DNA of 17,216 bases from SZUA-254 sp035292425 (GCA_035292425.1 DATDQD010000271.1:1-17216), one strand, 5' to 3'. Shown: positions 1-7,828, counted from the first letter of the stretch. Numbers and translations are program-made. The notes: a model not told the origin generated them from the sequence alone.

Positions 1-47
1 CCGGCCGCCGCTATAACGCACAGACCCACCGCCCACAGAACTCTCAT
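1..47 (-). CDS. Start of an exported protein, cut by window edge
   Basis: An ATG at 47-45 opens a minus-strand frame that stays open to the window edge and encodes MRVLWAVGLCVIAAA. One basic residue followed by a hydrophobic run ending in small residues looks like the start of a Sec signal peptide. A clear ribosome binding site (GGAG at 58-55, seven bases before the ATG) and a promoter-like sequence upstream support a real gene. Only 15 codons are visible, so the product cannot be named. It is inferred to be a secreted, periplasmic or lipoprotein-type protein. Confidence 0.6.
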   Translation of the reverse strand, partial: MRVLWAVGLCVIAAA

Positions 48-54
48 GATATTT

Positions 55-58
55 CTCC
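55..58 (-). promoter_or_regulatory. Ribosome binding site for the edge gene
   Basis: The minus strand reads CCGGAG, then seven bases, then ATG at 47. This is one of the few strong Shine-Dalgarno sites in the window, and it supports the short partial gene at 1-47 that could otherwise be dismissed. Confidence 0.6.
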
Positions 59-82
59 GGAATAAGGTTGAAACGAAATGCC

Positions 83-118
83 TGCTGATAATGTAGGGAT
101 ATCTGAAAAAAGGCACAA
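83..118 (-). promoter_or_regulatory. Candidate sigma-70-type promoter for the edge gene
   Basis: The minus strand has TTGTGC (118-113), a 17-base spacer, and TACATT (95-90). The predicted start of transcription is near 83, giving a leader of about 36 bases to the ATG at 47. The -35 box is weak beyond its TTG. The -10 box is identical to those upstream of the CorC-like gene and the sensor kinase. The surrounding bases are AT-rich in an otherwise GC-rich region. No stem plus T-run terminator for nadD is visible between 122 and the promoter. Confidence 0.45.
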
Positions 119-121
119 TAT

Positions 122-718
122 TTATTTATAGAGCCCGTGACGGCGGATATATTCCCCGACCGGTGGGGGGACCAGGTACCGGATCGACTGGTGGAATTTC
201 ACCCGCCGCCGGATGTCGGTGCCCGAAATGCCGATCTGCGGCACCGTCACGAGGGACGCGTGGGCGAGGAACCCGGAGCGCGACTTCCGGATCTCGTACC
301 CGGGCCGGCTCATCACGACGAGGTCTGCAATATCAAGAATGTCGGAGGGCGATTTCCACCCCTCGAAGTCGAAGACGTTGTCCGCTCCGATTAAAAGTTT
401 CAGCCGGGAACCCGGGTGACGGGCGGCGACGGCCCTGAGCGTATCGACGGTGTAGGAGAGCCCTCCCCTTGCCACCTCGATGTCGGACGCTTCGAACCCG
501 TCGTTCCCCTCGACGGCCAGCTTCGTCATGGCGAGGCGGTCGGGAGCGGGGGCCAGGGAGAGGGCGCCCTTGTGGGGGGGCGTGCTGGTCGGGATGAACA
601 GGATGCGGGCGAGGCGCAGCGTTTCCCGGACGCTCTCGGCGACGATGAGGTGCCCGCAATGGGGCGGGTTGAACGTGCCCCCGTAGACCGCGACATTCAC
701 GCGTGCGTCTTTCTCCAT
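122..718 (-). CDS. nadD: Nicotinate-nucleotide adenylyltransferase (NadD)
   Basis: NadD transfers AMP from ATP to nicotinate mononucleotide, giving deamido-NAD in cytoplasmic NAD synthesis. The protein shows the nucleotidyltransferase signature GGTFNPPHCGH near the N-terminus. The HxGH-type ATP site and the C-terminal ISGTDIR motif (the SxTxxR-type phosphate-binding loop) are both present. The length is 198 residues from the ATG at 718, normal for the family. A GTG at 700 is an equally plausible start: it overlaps the upstream stop as GTGA, places the usual six residues before GGTF, and has GGAG 12 bases upstream. The frame is open further upstream to 1144, but that part overlaps the DUF2064 gene and has no NadD similarity. 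It is probably translated together with the DUF2064 gene. Confidence 0.93.
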   Translation of the reverse strand: MEKDARVNVAVYGGTFNPPHCGHLIVAESVRETLRLARILFIPTSTPPHKGALSLAPAPDRLAMTKLAVEGNDGFEASDIEVARGGLSYTVDTLRAVAARHPGSRLKLLIGADNVFDFEGWKSPSDILDIADLVVMSRPGYEIRKSRSGFLAHASLVTVPQIGISGTDIRRRVKFHQSIRYLVPPPVGEYIRRHGLYK

Positions 719-1410
719 TTGTATTTCCGTTCCAGCGCCCTGAAGGCCGCGCTGGTGCGTTTCGGGAAATCGGGACTTCCGGGATCGCGTCCGGCCACTT
801 CTTCGCGGAGACGGTCGATGTTCGCGGTCGAGTCGAGCATGAAGGACGGCCGCGTCGGGAAAACCATCACGTCCAGCTCGCAGAGCCGGGCGAGGACGCC
901 GGACGGCGGGCCGACGGCACTCCCCCCCTTCCCGAAAAAGAGCGACGGGTAGTTGGTTTTCAGCGCCGCGAGGACGATCCCGCCGTCGTCCGCCGGCGTG
1001 ATCACCGCGCAATCGTCCTCCACGCCGAGCTGGTCGGCCGCCTGGAGGAAGTCCTCCCCCCGGAGGAGGGGATTGTTCTCCACGATGACGACGACCCGGT
1101 GATAATATTCGAGGAACGCGCTTTCGATCGCCTGCTGTGCGCATTCGCCGAAATCCCCCTGCCCCATCTCGAATTGGCGGACGCCGTTACCGGCGGGAAC
1201 GATCAGCTTCTCGGCGGGGAACTGGGCGCTCCTGTAGAGGAGGACGTCCGTTTCCGGGACGGACGCGGCCGCATGGAGAAGATCTCCGACGCAGGCATGG
1301 AACACCGAATCGAGATCGTCCCACGGCAGTGCGGCGAAAGGCTCGTTCCCGCCCGATCGGGTGATCTCGTGGGTCCGCGCGAAGAGGATGATGGCGTTCT
1401 GGTTTTTCAT
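697..1410 (-). CDS. DUF2064 / TIGR04282-like nucleotidyltransferase-fold protein, degenerate
   Basis: This 237-residue protein resembles DUF2064 (CofC/TIGR04282-like, GT-A fold), a group of putative sugar-nucleotide or glycosyl transferases. Shared features are the N-terminal strand AIILFAR (6-12), the QGDFGE loop (84-89, family GGDLGERM), the strand VVVIV, and the PADDGG motif (139-144). Two hallmarks are altered. The basic PGxVKTRL-type loop after the first strand is replaced by THEITRSGG. The metal-binding T/SDSPxL stretch reads ENNPLL (111-116). The fold is therefore likely kept, but standard catalysis is doubtful. The gene starts at ATG 1410, 46 bases after the CorC-like gene, and overlaps nadD by 4 to 22 bases depending on the nadD start. 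The product's substrate cannot be inferred. Confidence 0.72.
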   Translation of the reverse strand: MKNQNAIILFARTHEITRSGGNEPFAALPWDDLDSVFHACVGDLLHAAASVPETDVLLYRSAQFPAEKLIVPAGNGVRQFEMGQGDFGECAQQAIESAFLEYYHRVVVIVENNPLLRGEDFLQAADQLGVEDDCAVITPADDGGIVLAALKTNYPSLFFGKGGSAVGPPSGVLARLCELDVMVFPTRPSFMLDSTANIDRLREEVAGRDPGSPDFPKRTSAAFRALERKYKWRKTHA

Positions 1411-1456
1411 CGTCCGGGACCGGATCCGGCGGGGCGAAGCGCCCGGCGGTGCGGGG

Positions 1457-2776
1457 TCATGGCGCGTTTTCCCCCGCGACGCGGCGGACCTTGACCTGTC
1501 GGATCCTCCGCTGGCCCTTCTTGGTCACGGTGAACTGGAGGTTGTCGTACTGGATCACCTCCTGGTTCTCGGGGATGCGGCCGCTGACCTTGAAGATGAA
1601 ACCGCCGATGGTGTCGTACTCGCCGTCCACCGGGAGGTCCGACCCGAACCGCTCGTTGAAATCCCTGATCGGCACGCCGGCGTCGACGAGCGTCGCGTCA
1701 TGGGCGACCTGTTCGAACTCCTTGAGCACCTCGTCGTACTCGTCGTGGATTTCCCCGACGATTTCCTCAAGGATGTCCTCGATCGTCACCAGCCCGAGCG
1801 TGCCGCCGAACTCGTCGACCACGATCGCCATGGTGATCTTGCGCTGCTGCAGTTCGCGGAGCAGCGTGCTGATCTTGATGGTGCCGGGCACGAAATGCGC
1901 GGGCCGGATGATGTCGTCGAGCACGATCAGGTCACGGTGCTCGACCAGGCTCAGCAGGTCCTTCGTGTGGATGATCCCGAGGATGTTGTCCACGTTTTCC
2001 CGGTAGACCGGCATCCTGGAATATCCCTCCTCGGTGACCCTCCTGATGAGCGCCTCGCGCGCAATGGTGTTGTCGATCGCCACCATGTCCGTCCTGGGCA
2101 CCATGATTTCCTTGGCGAGCGTCTCCGAAAATTCGAAGATGCTGGTGATGAGCTCCTTCTCGGTCTCGTCGATGATGCCCGACCGGGCGCCCTCGCGCAC
2201 GATGATTTCCAGCTCCTCGGGCGAGTGCAGGAGTTCCCTGGTGGAGGCCGGCGGGATGCCGATGGCCTGGAGGAAGAAATTCGCCGTCCCGTTCAGGATG
2301 AAGATCACGGGCTTGAACACCCGGTAGAAGAGCTGGAGGGGGATCGAAACCATGAGCGTCGTGGACTCGGGGTAGCGGATGGCCAGCGATTTCGGAGCGA
2401 GCTCCCCGATGACGATATGCATGAATGTCAGCAGGCCGAAACTCGCGCTGAAGGAGATGGCATGGACCAGCCGGGAATCGCTGACGCCGAGGAGGGACAG
2501 CGGCGATTCGATCATCGTCGCGAGGATCGGTTCCCCCGCCCAGCCCAGCGCGAGGCTCGCGAAGGTGATGCCGAGCTGGGTGGCCGAAAGGTAGGCATCG
2601 AGGTGGTCCACGATGTTCTTGGCGAGGGCCGCGCGGCGGTGTCCCGATTTCACCCTGTGGGCGATCTGCGAGGAACGCACTTTGACGATGGCGAACTCCG
2701 CGGCGACAAAGAAGCCGTTCGCCAGGACCAGGAGGAGAAGAAAGAGCAGATTCCCTATCACCTGTGAGAAGCTCAT
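1457..2776 (-). CDS. CNNM/CorC-HlyC family membrane protein with CBS pair
   Basis: This 439-residue inner-membrane protein has the classical architecture of the hemolysin C/CorC/CNNM family, associated with divalent cation (Mg2+, Co2+) transport or efflux. A DUF21 (CNNM) transmembrane domain covers about residues 1-195, with hydrophobic segments near 7-30, 66-90, 105-125 and 140-170. A CBS pair follows at about 215-350, including MVPRTDM and the VVDEFGGTLGLVT stretch. A CorC_HlyC domain spans about 360-437. The start ATG at 2776 has only a weak ribosome binding site, but the N-terminus aligns with the first membrane helix. It heads a three-gene set with the DUF2064 protein and nadD, behind a candidate promoter. 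The family was historically called hemolysin, but a haemolytic role is not implied. Confidence 0.9.
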   Translation of the reverse strand: MSFSQVIGNLLFLLLLVLANGFFVAAEFAIVKVRSSQIAHRVKSGHRRAALAKNIVDHLDAYLSATQLGITFASLALGWAGEPILATMIESPLSLLGVSDSRLVHAISFSASFGLLTFMHIVIGELAPKSLAIRYPESTTLMVSIPLQLFYRVFKPVIFILNGTANFFLQAIGIPPASTRELLHSPEELEIIVREGARSGIIDETEKELITSIFEFSETLAKEIMVPRTDMVAIDNTIAREALIRRVTEEGYSRMPVYRENVDNILGIIHTKDLLSLVEHRDLIVLDDIIRPAHFVPGTIKISTLLRELQQRKITMAIVVDEFGGTLGLVTIEDILEEIVGEIHDEYDEVLKEFEQVAHDATLVDAGVPIRDFNERFGSDLPVDGEYDTIGGFIFKVSGRIPENQEVIQYDNLQFTVTKKGQRRIRQVKVRRVAGENAP

Positions 2777-2819
2777 CGAGTCGCCACGCCCGCTGTCGGC
2801 ATTACCATATGGATCATCA

Positions 2820-2854
2820 CCACGTCAATGTACGAGAATGGGGGGACATCGCAA
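2820..2854 (-). promoter_or_regulatory. Candidate promoter for the CorC-like operon
   Basis: In the 100-base gap between truA and the CorC-like gene, the minus strand has TTGCGA (2854-2849), 16 bases, then TACATT (2832-2827). Transcription would begin near 2820, with a leader of about 44 bases. The -35 box matches consensus at four of six positions and the -10 box at four of six. It suggests that the CorC, DUF2064 and nadD genes are a separate transcription unit from truA. No hairpin plus T-run terminator is visible in the gap. Confidence 0.45.
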
Positions 2855-2876
2855 AATTGACGCCGAAAAACGCGAA

Positions 2877-3605
2877 TCAGTAGTAGACCTCCTCCAGGAC
2901 CAGGCCGCGGGCCGGGGCGGCAGGGCCCGCCTCGCACCGGTTTTCCTTCGCCAGCATCCCGCGGAACTCGCCGGCGTCGCGGTATCCCCGTCCGACGTCG
3001 ACCATCGATCCCACGAGCGCGCGCACCATCCCGTGGAGGAAACGGTCGGCGGTGATCGCGAATCGGATCCGGGCGCCGGATGCGCTCCAGGCGGCGTCGC
3101 GCACGGTGCACACGTGGTGGCGCACGTCGGCCCCGGCGCGGCAGAATGAGGTGAAGTCGTGGGTGCCGAGGACCGACGCCGCGGCGTCCCGCATCGGATC
3201 GAGATCGAGGGTGAATTTTACGTGCCAGACGTAACGGCGTTCGAGGGCCGTCGGGGATGTGGAAATGGTGTAGGCGTAGCGCCGGGCAACGGCGTCGAAT
3301 CGCGCGTGGAACGATTCGGGCGCCTCTTCGCAGGCGAGGACGGCGATGTCGTCCGGGAGGAGGGCGTTCAGCCCGCGGGCGATCCGGGGCGGCTCCATCG
3401 CCGAGGCGGTGCGGAAGTTCGCCACCTGTCCCCGCGCGTGCACGCCGGCGTCGGTCCGTCCCGCCCCGATGAGTGTGGCCGGTTCGCGCAGGAGGGTGGC
3501 CAGGGAGTTCTCGATTGCGGCCTGGACGGTCGGGTCGCCGGCCTGGCGCTGCCACCCGGCGTAGGCGCCTCCGTCGTATTCGATGACGAGTTTGATGTTC
3601 CGCAT
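2877..3605 (-). CDS. truA: tRNA pseudouridine(38-40) synthase TruA
   Basis: TruA isomerises uridines 38, 39 and 40 in the tRNA anticodon arm to pseudouridine. The 242-residue protein opens with KLVIEYDGGAYAGWQRQ, then has the catalytic motif GRTDAGVHARGQV (49-61) with the nucleophile at Asp52. Later it has the conserved DFTSFC stretch and a GMVRALVGSMVDVGRG segment near the C-terminus. The length is normal for bacterial TruA. The start at ATG 3605 leaves 41 bases after the DUF5683-like gene, and no strong Shine-Dalgarno is visible. The position downstream of mtaB suggests co-expression of two tRNA anticodon-loop modification enzymes. Confidence 0.95.
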   Translation of the reverse strand: MRNIKLVIEYDGGAYAGWQRQAGDPTVQAAIENSLATLLREPATLIGAGRTDAGVHARGQVANFRTASAMEPPRIARGLNALLPDDIAVLACEEAPESFHARFDAVARRYAYTISTSPTALERRYVWHVKFTLDLDPMRDAAASVLGTHDFTSFCRAGADVRHHVCTVRDAAWSASGARIRFAITADRFLHGMVRALVGSMVDVGRGYRDAGEFRGMLAKENRCEAGPAAPARGLVLEEVYY

Positions 3606-3646
3606 GCCTGCGGGCCCGGGGTCCGGCGCGGGAGGACGCCGCGACG

Positions 3647-4426
3647 TCAGAATTGTCGGGTGACCGAGATGGCGATGCCGTGGGGATGGAGCGGGCCGCC
3701 GAGCACCCTGGCCCCGATGTCGAGGGCGCCGCCGGGACCCTCCCGGTTGCCCGAGATCACGAGCCTGGCGGCGTTGATCGCGCTGAGGACGCGGTTGACC
3801 GCCAGGGCGGCGACGACGAACCTTGTATTATTGAACATCCCTTCGGAGGCGACCCGCTGATCGCGGTAGAGCTCCCTGTTGCCCCCGGAATCCCACTTCC
3901 AGTAGAGCGGCGAAGCGGGATCGTACAGCTTGTACGCGTCGCGGTCCCTGAGGACCTGTTCGTTGTAGGCGTAGATGTCTCCGAAATCCCCCACGTTGAC
4001 ATAATACGTGTCGTCCTTGCCGGAGGGGTCGAATCCGGCGTGCAGGGCGGCGAACGTCCGCGCATCGTCGCGCAGGGAGCGGGCATGGAGGTCGACCCCG
4101 CCGAGCGTGAGCCAGAGGACTCCGTCAGCGCCGGTGAAATATTTCCCCGACCCGTAATCGCCCGCGTAGAGTTCCCCCATGCCGGGGAGGAGGAGGGAAT
4201 AGATCACCGCCAGGCCGACGCTTTTGGAGCCCCCGCCGGTGATGCCGCCATCCCGGGGGACCGCGGAAAACGCGCCGGCGGCCCTGCCGGCCGACGGGCC
4301 GGTCATGTCGACCGAAAATGCCGGGGGGACGGGCCCGGCGGAGGACTGTCCGGATGCCGGTGAGACCGCGAGAAGGGAGGCGAAGCAGGCCGCCCCGAAA
4401 AGTCCTGTCGTTCGGATGGATGCCAC
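3647..4426 (-). CDS. DUF5683-like exported/membrane protein
   Basis: The 259-residue protein begins at GTG 4426. The N-terminus has a basic stretch (ASIRTTG), a hydrophobic run (LFGAACFASLLAVS) and an A-S-G-Q end, which fits a Sec signal peptide. After a Gly/Ser/Pro-rich linker comes a segment SVGLAVIYSLLLPGMGELYAG. It resembles the 'SxxLPGxGQxYxG' hallmark of DUF5683 proteins, common in the Bacteroidetes/Chlorobi group. The middle part is rich in Asp and Tyr (DDTYYVNVGDFGDIYAYNEQ) with no catalytic motif I recognise. The last third has a hydrophobic helix (FVVAALAVNRVLSAINAARL), and the protein ends in an aromatic residue (VTRQF). A link to the envelope is inferred; the function is unknown. 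The gene lies between mtaB (28-base gap) and truA. Confidence 0.72.
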   Translation of the reverse strand: MASIRTTGLFGAACFASLLAVSPASGQSSAGPVPPAFSVDMTGPSAGRAAGAFSAVPRDGGITGGGSKSVGLAVIYSLLLPGMGELYAGDYGSGKYFTGADGVLWLTLGGVDLHARSLRDDARTFAALHAGFDPSGKDDTYYVNVGDFGDIYAYNEQVLRDRDAYKLYDPASPLYWKWDSGGNRELYRDQRVASEGMFNNTRFVVAALAVNRVLSAINAARLVISGNREGPGGALDIGARVLGGPLHPHGIAISVTRQF

Positions 4427-4432
4427 GGTGTT

Positions 4433-4437
4433 CTCCT
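4433..4437 (-). promoter_or_regulatory. Ribosome binding site that fixes a GTG start
   Basis: The minus strand has AGGAG at 4437-4433, six bases before GTG at 4426. The frame is open back to 4519, but that extension overlaps mtaB, has no ribosome binding site and would bury the signal peptide. This site therefore decides the start of the DUF5683-like gene. Confidence 0.75.
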
Positions 4438-4454
4438 GTGTAAATGTTGCCTGG

Positions 4455-5771
4455 TTACGCGACCGCAGCCCGGGGCCGCAGCGCGAGAGATCCTGTACAG
4501 ACGTCGTCCGACGATCCATCGACGGTGACCGGGACGATGCGATTCACCAGGTCCGCGGCGTCCCTGACCGCGACGCGGATATAATTCGTCGTGAGACCCG
4601 TGGTGACCCCGCCCGCCGACGCATTCTCGAGAAGCACGTCGACGGTTTCCCCCACGAATCCCGCGTTGAACGCCGCCCGGATCCGGCGGCCGAGTCCCCT
4701 GAGCCTTTCACTGCGATGGTAACGTTCACGGGGTTCGACCGGGTTCCGCATCCCGGCGGCAACGGTGTTTTCCCTCTCCGAATAGGTGAAGACGTGCAGG
4801 TACGAGAGCGGGAGGCGCTCCAGGAAGCTGACCGTTTCGCCGAAACGGGAGGGTGTCTCGCCCGGGAATCCGACGATGACGTCCGCGCCGATCCCCGCGC
4901 GGGGATCCATGGAACGGATTTTCCCGACGAGTTCCCCGTAGTGGTCCCGGGTATATCGCCTTTTCATGGCGCGCAGGATCTCCCGGGAGCCGCTCTGGAG
5001 GGGAAGATGAAAATGGTTGACGAACCTGCGGGATCCGAGAATGAAGCGGAGGAGCTCGTCGGAGAGGAGATTCGGTTCGATCGAACTGATGCGGAAGCGC
5101 TCCACCGATCCGACCGTGTCGAGCCGCCTGAGCAGATCGAGGAGCGCGACCCCCGACGTCCGCCCGTAGTCGCCGACGTTCACGCCCGTGAGGACCACCT
5201 CCCTGTACCCCTCATCCCCGAGTCGCACGGCCGCGGCGAGGATGTTCTCCATGGGGAGGCTCCTGCTGGCGCCGCGCGCGAGGGGTATCGTGCAGAAGGC
5301 GCAGGCGTAGTCGCATCCGTCCTGGATCTTGAGGAATGCCCGGGTGCGGGTCCCCTCCTCCCCCGAAAACGCCTCCGCGCAGTCCCCCTCGGCGTCGATG
5401 CAGGAGACGAAGATCTGCGGAAGCGGTTTTTTTTCGAGGGTGCCCGCGAGCTCCGCCGCGGAGAATTTTTCGGAGCTTCCGAGGACCAGGTCCACGCCTC
5501 CGATCGACGCGATCTCCCGCGCGTTCAGCTGGGCGTAGCACCCGGTGACGATGACGAACGTTTCGGGGGAATTGCGGAGGACGCGCCTGATGATCTGCCG
5601 GCACTCCCGGTCGGCCCTCTCCGTCACGGTACAGGTATTCAGCACGAAGACGTCCGGGCGTTCATGGGGGCCGACGATCGCGTACCCGCGATCGCGGAAC
5701 CGCCTGCTGAGCGTGACGGTCTCGGTGTAATTGAGTTTGCACCCGAGCGTATGGAACGACGCCTTTTTCAT
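4455..5771 (-). CDS. mtaB: tRNA t6A37 methylthiotransferase MtaB
   Basis: MtaB is a radical-SAM enzyme with two iron-sulfur clusters that converts t6A37 to ms2t6A37 in tRNAs reading ANN codons. From ATG 5771 the 438-residue protein has an N-terminal UPF0004 domain. Its three cluster cysteines are Cys11 (HTLGCKLN), Cys47 (NTCTV) and Cys78 (TGCYAQ). The radical-SAM motif CDYACAFC follows (Cys153, Cys157, Cys160). A TRAM-like RNA-binding domain occupies the last 70 or so residues. The CKLN form of the first motif and the overall length fit MtaB rather than MiaB or RimO. A TTG at 5807 would add 12 residues with no family counterpart. No good Shine-Dalgarno precedes 5771, so the start rests on alignment knowledge. 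An A8 run in the coding strand (5434-5427) encodes Lys-Lys. Confidence 0.92.
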   Translation of the reverse strand: MKKASFHTLGCKLNYTETVTLSRRFRDRGYAIVGPHERPDVFVLNTCTVTERADRECRQIIRRVLRNSPETFVIVTGCYAQLNAREIASIGGVDLVLGSSEKFSAAELAGTLEKKPLPQIFVSCIDAEGDCAEAFSGEEGTRTRAFLKIQDGCDYACAFCTIPLARGASRSLPMENILAAAVRLGDEGYREVVLTGVNVGDYGRTSGVALLDLLRRLDTVGSVERFRISSIEPNLLSDELLRFILGSRRFVNHFHLPLQSGSREILRAMKRRYTRDHYGELVGKIRSMDPRAGIGADVIVGFPGETPSRFGETVSFLERLPLSYLHVFTYSERENTVAAGMRNPVEPRERYHRSERLRGLGRRIRAAFNAGFVGETVDVLLENASAGGVTTGLTTNYIRVAVRDAADLVNRIVPVTVDGSSDDVCTGSLALRPRAAVA

Positions 5772-5811
5772 GGCCCGGAAAAGAGGGAGAGCTGCCGCAG
5801 GCGACAACGCT

Positions 5812-5823
5812 CCGTCATGACGG
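5812..5823. repeat. Perfect 12-base palindrome between rpsA and mtaB
   Basis: The sequence CCGTCATGACGG reads the same on both strands and lies in the 67-base gap between the rpsA stop (5839) and the mtaB start (5771). It has no T-run, so it is not a terminator. It could be a protein-binding site or chance. Nothing nearby identifies a partner. Confidence 0.35.
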
Positions 5824-5838
5824 TTTCCGCCGCACCCG

Positions 5839-7686
5839 TCAGATCAGGAAATCCGATGTCGGCGGCTGGTCGCGCGCGCCCGCGGCGTCGCCCGGTTTCT
5901 GGGAGATGCTCGCGACGTCCCTCAGGGTCATCGCCGGCAGCTTGTGCTTCGAGGCGTAGTCGTCGATGATCTTCTGCTCCTTGCCCTTCAGATATTCGAC
6001 CACCGACAGGACGATCTTCTTGCTGTCCTTGTCGAACTCGATCACCTGGAGCGGGAGGGAATCGCCGACATGGAAGGAGTCCGCGACCTGTTTGACCGGG
6101 GAGAGCGCGAGCTGCGACGCCGGGACGAACCCGTCCACGCCCGTCGGGAGCTCGACGATCACGCCCTTTTCGATGATCCTCACGATCTTGCCCTCGGTGG
6201 GCGCTCCGGGCCTGAAGGCCTCCTCGAACGAATCCCACGGGTTGTCCTTCACCTGCTTGTGCCCGAGGGAGATCCTCCGCTGGTCCACGTCGATGCCGAG
6301 GATGACCACGTCGAGACGTTCGCCTTTCTTGACCACCTCGCCCGGGTGACGGATCTTCTTGGTCCAGGAGAGGTCGGAGATGTGGACGAGCCCGTCCACG
6401 CCCTCTTCGAGTTCGACGAAAACGCCGAAATTGGTCAGGTTGCGGACCACGCCGTTGTGCTTCGAGCCCACCGGGTATTTCTCGAGCAGGCTCAGCCAGG
6501 GATCGGGCTCGAGCTGCTTCATCCCGAGGGAGATTTTCTTGTTGTCCTTGTCGAGGCTGAGGATGACGGCGTCGATCATCTGCCCCATCGAGACCACCTG
6601 CGAGGGATGCTTGATGTGCTGCGTCCAGCTCATCTCGGAGATGTGGATGAGCCCCTCGATGCCCTTCTCGATCTCGATGAAGGCGCCGTAATCCGCCAGG
6701 GAAACAACCTTGCCCGTCACTTTCGTGCTGACGGGGTACTTCGTTTCAATGTTTTCCCAGGGATGCGGGAGGAGCTGCTTGAGGCCGAGGGAGATCCGCC
6801 GCTTCGCCTCGTCGAAATCCAGGACCGCGACGCTGATCGTCTGGTCCAGCTTCACCACCTCGGAGGGATGGTTGATGCGTCCCCAGGAGAGGTCGGTGAT
6901 GTGGATCAGCCCGTCGATGCCGCCCAGGTCGATAAACACGCCGAAGTCCGTGATGGCCTTGACGTTCCCCTCGAGAACCTGTCCCTTCTGGAGGCTGTTC
7001 ATGATGGCGTCGCGCTGTTCCTGCATTTCGGCCTCGATGAGCACCTTGTGGCTCACCACGACGTTCTCGTTCGGATGATTCACCTTGGCGACCTTGAAGT
7101 CCATCGTCTTGCCGAGGTACTGGTCGAAATCGCGGACCGGCCTGATGTCGATCTGCGATCCCGGGAGGAACGCGTCGATGCCCATGAGGTCCACGACCAG
7201 CCCGCCCTTGATCCGGCGCGTGATTTTGCCCTGGAGGATTTCGCCCTTGTCGTAGGCATTGATGATCCTTTCCCAGGTGCGCATGAAGTCGGCGCGCTTG
7301 CGCGACAGGACGAGCTGTCCCTCCTTGTTTTCGACGCTCTCGAGGAACACCTCGACCTCGTCGTCGGGACGCAGTTCGTCGATATTCGGGAATTCCGCCA
7401 GGGGGACGAGGCCCTCGGATTTGAACCCGATGTCGATCGCCACACCGGCGTCGGTGACCGCGACCACCCTGCCCTTGACGATCTGCCCTTCGAAGATCGT
7501 TCCGAAGGTCTGGTTATACAGCTTTTCGAGATCGCTGTGTTCCTGCTCGGAATACTCGCGCTCCTCGATCTCCGAAAACGTCATCCTGTTGACGGAATGC
7601 GGCCGGGGGCGGGCGTGTTCTGTCCTGTCGTGAGATTTATCCGAAGGCGCGTGCTTCGCGTCCCTCGTTTCGTTGCGTGTCGCCAT
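5839..7686 (-). CDS. rpsA: 30S ribosomal protein S1
   Basis: S1 binds mRNA on the small ribosomal subunit and helps initiation on structured or weakly Shine-Dalgarno messages. The 615-residue protein has six S1 (OB-fold) repeats at about residues 62-130, 147-214, 233-304, 319-391, 405-477 and 493-563. Repeats 3 to 5 carry the typical GLIHISxLSW signature, and repeats 1, 2 and 6 are more divergent. That is the usual pattern of a full-length S1. A charged N-terminal extension of about 60 residues, rich in Arg, His, Asp and Glu, precedes repeat 1. The start is ATG 7686, because AGGAG lies five bases upstream; the open frame back to 7770 lacks a ribosome binding site. DNA of repeats 3 to 5 is also similar (near 6895, 6637 and 6378). 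The cmk-rpsA order is widespread in bacteria. Confidence 0.97.
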   Translation of the reverse strand: MATRNETRDAKHAPSDKSHDRTEHARPRPHSVNRMTFSEIEEREYSEQEHSDLEKLYNQTFGTIFEGQIVKGRVVAVTDAGVAIDIGFKSEGLVPLAEFPNIDELRPDDEVEVFLESVENKEGQLVLSRKRADFMRTWERIINAYDKGEILQGKITRRIKGGLVVDLMGIDAFLPGSQIDIRPVRDFDQYLGKTMDFKVAKVNHPNENVVVSHKVLIEAEMQEQRDAIMNSLQKGQVLEGNVKAITDFGVFIDLGGIDGLIHITDLSWGRINHPSEVVKLDQTISVAVLDFDEAKRRISLGLKQLLPHPWENIETKYPVSTKVTGKVVSLADYGAFIEIEKGIEGLIHISEMSWTQHIKHPSQVVSMGQMIDAVILSLDKDNKKISLGMKQLEPDPWLSLLEKYPVGSKHNGVVRNLTNFGVFVELEEGVDGLVHISDLSWTKKIRHPGEVVKKGERLDVVILGIDVDQRRISLGHKQVKDNPWDSFEEAFRPGAPTEGKIVRIIEKGVIVELPTGVDGFVPASQLALSPVKQVADSFHVGDSLPLQVIEFDKDSKKIVLSVVEYLKGKEQKIIDDYASKHKLPAMTLRDVASISQKPGDAAGARDQPPTSDFLI

Positions 7687-7691
7687 TGCTT

Positions 7692-7696
7692 CTCCT
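7692..7696 (-). promoter_or_regulatory. Ribosome binding site of rpsA
   Basis: AGGAG on the minus strand is followed by five bases and the ATG at 7686. It rules out the in-frame upstream ATG at 7770, which would add a 28-residue extension without S1 similarity. Confidence 0.75.
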
Positions 7697-7772
7697 AGCG
7701 GATCGTACCGGGCCGTGAGGCGCCGGTGCTTTCGTCCGCGGCCTGCAGCGTCATGGAAGTCATCCACCATGA

Positions 7773-7788
7773 GCCGCGGGAACGCGGC
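7773..7788 (-). other. Hairpin in the rpsA leader
   Basis: The minus strand reads GCCGCG, TTCC, CGCGGC: a perfect six-pair GC stem with a four-base loop. It lies about 87 bases before the rpsA start, within the 182-base cmk-rpsA gap. No T-run follows, so it is not a terminator. In Escherichia coli, structured leader RNA of rpsA mediates S1 autoregulation. A similar role here is only a suggestion. I saw no convincing rpsA promoter in the gap; CATAAC near 7815 lacks a matching -35 box. Confidence 0.35.
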
Positions 7789-7828
7789 CGTGTTGTTGGT
7801 CGTGGTTCCAGTGAGTTATGATGACTTG

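Noticed and set aside
719..1144. N-terminal extension of the nadD frame to 340 residues
   Set aside because: The added part is an Arg/Gly/Pro-rich shadow of the DUF2064 gene in another frame; NadD similarity begins only after residue 142 of that frame.
1431..1443. Hairpin GGGCG-AAG-CGCCC between the CorC-like gene and the DUF2064 gene
   Set aside because: Only five pairs with a three-base loop and no T-run; such stems are expected by chance in GC-rich gaps.
6378..6918. Similar DNA segments inside rpsA that resemble a repeat array
   Set aside because: They reflect the homologous S1 repeats 3 to 5 encoding LIHISxLSW and are explained by the protein; they are not a CRISPR or mobile repeat.
7687..7770. 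28-residue N-terminal extension of S1 from ATG 7770
   Set aside because: No ribosome binding site precedes 7770, while AGGAG lies five bases before ATG 7686, and the extension has no S1 similarity.
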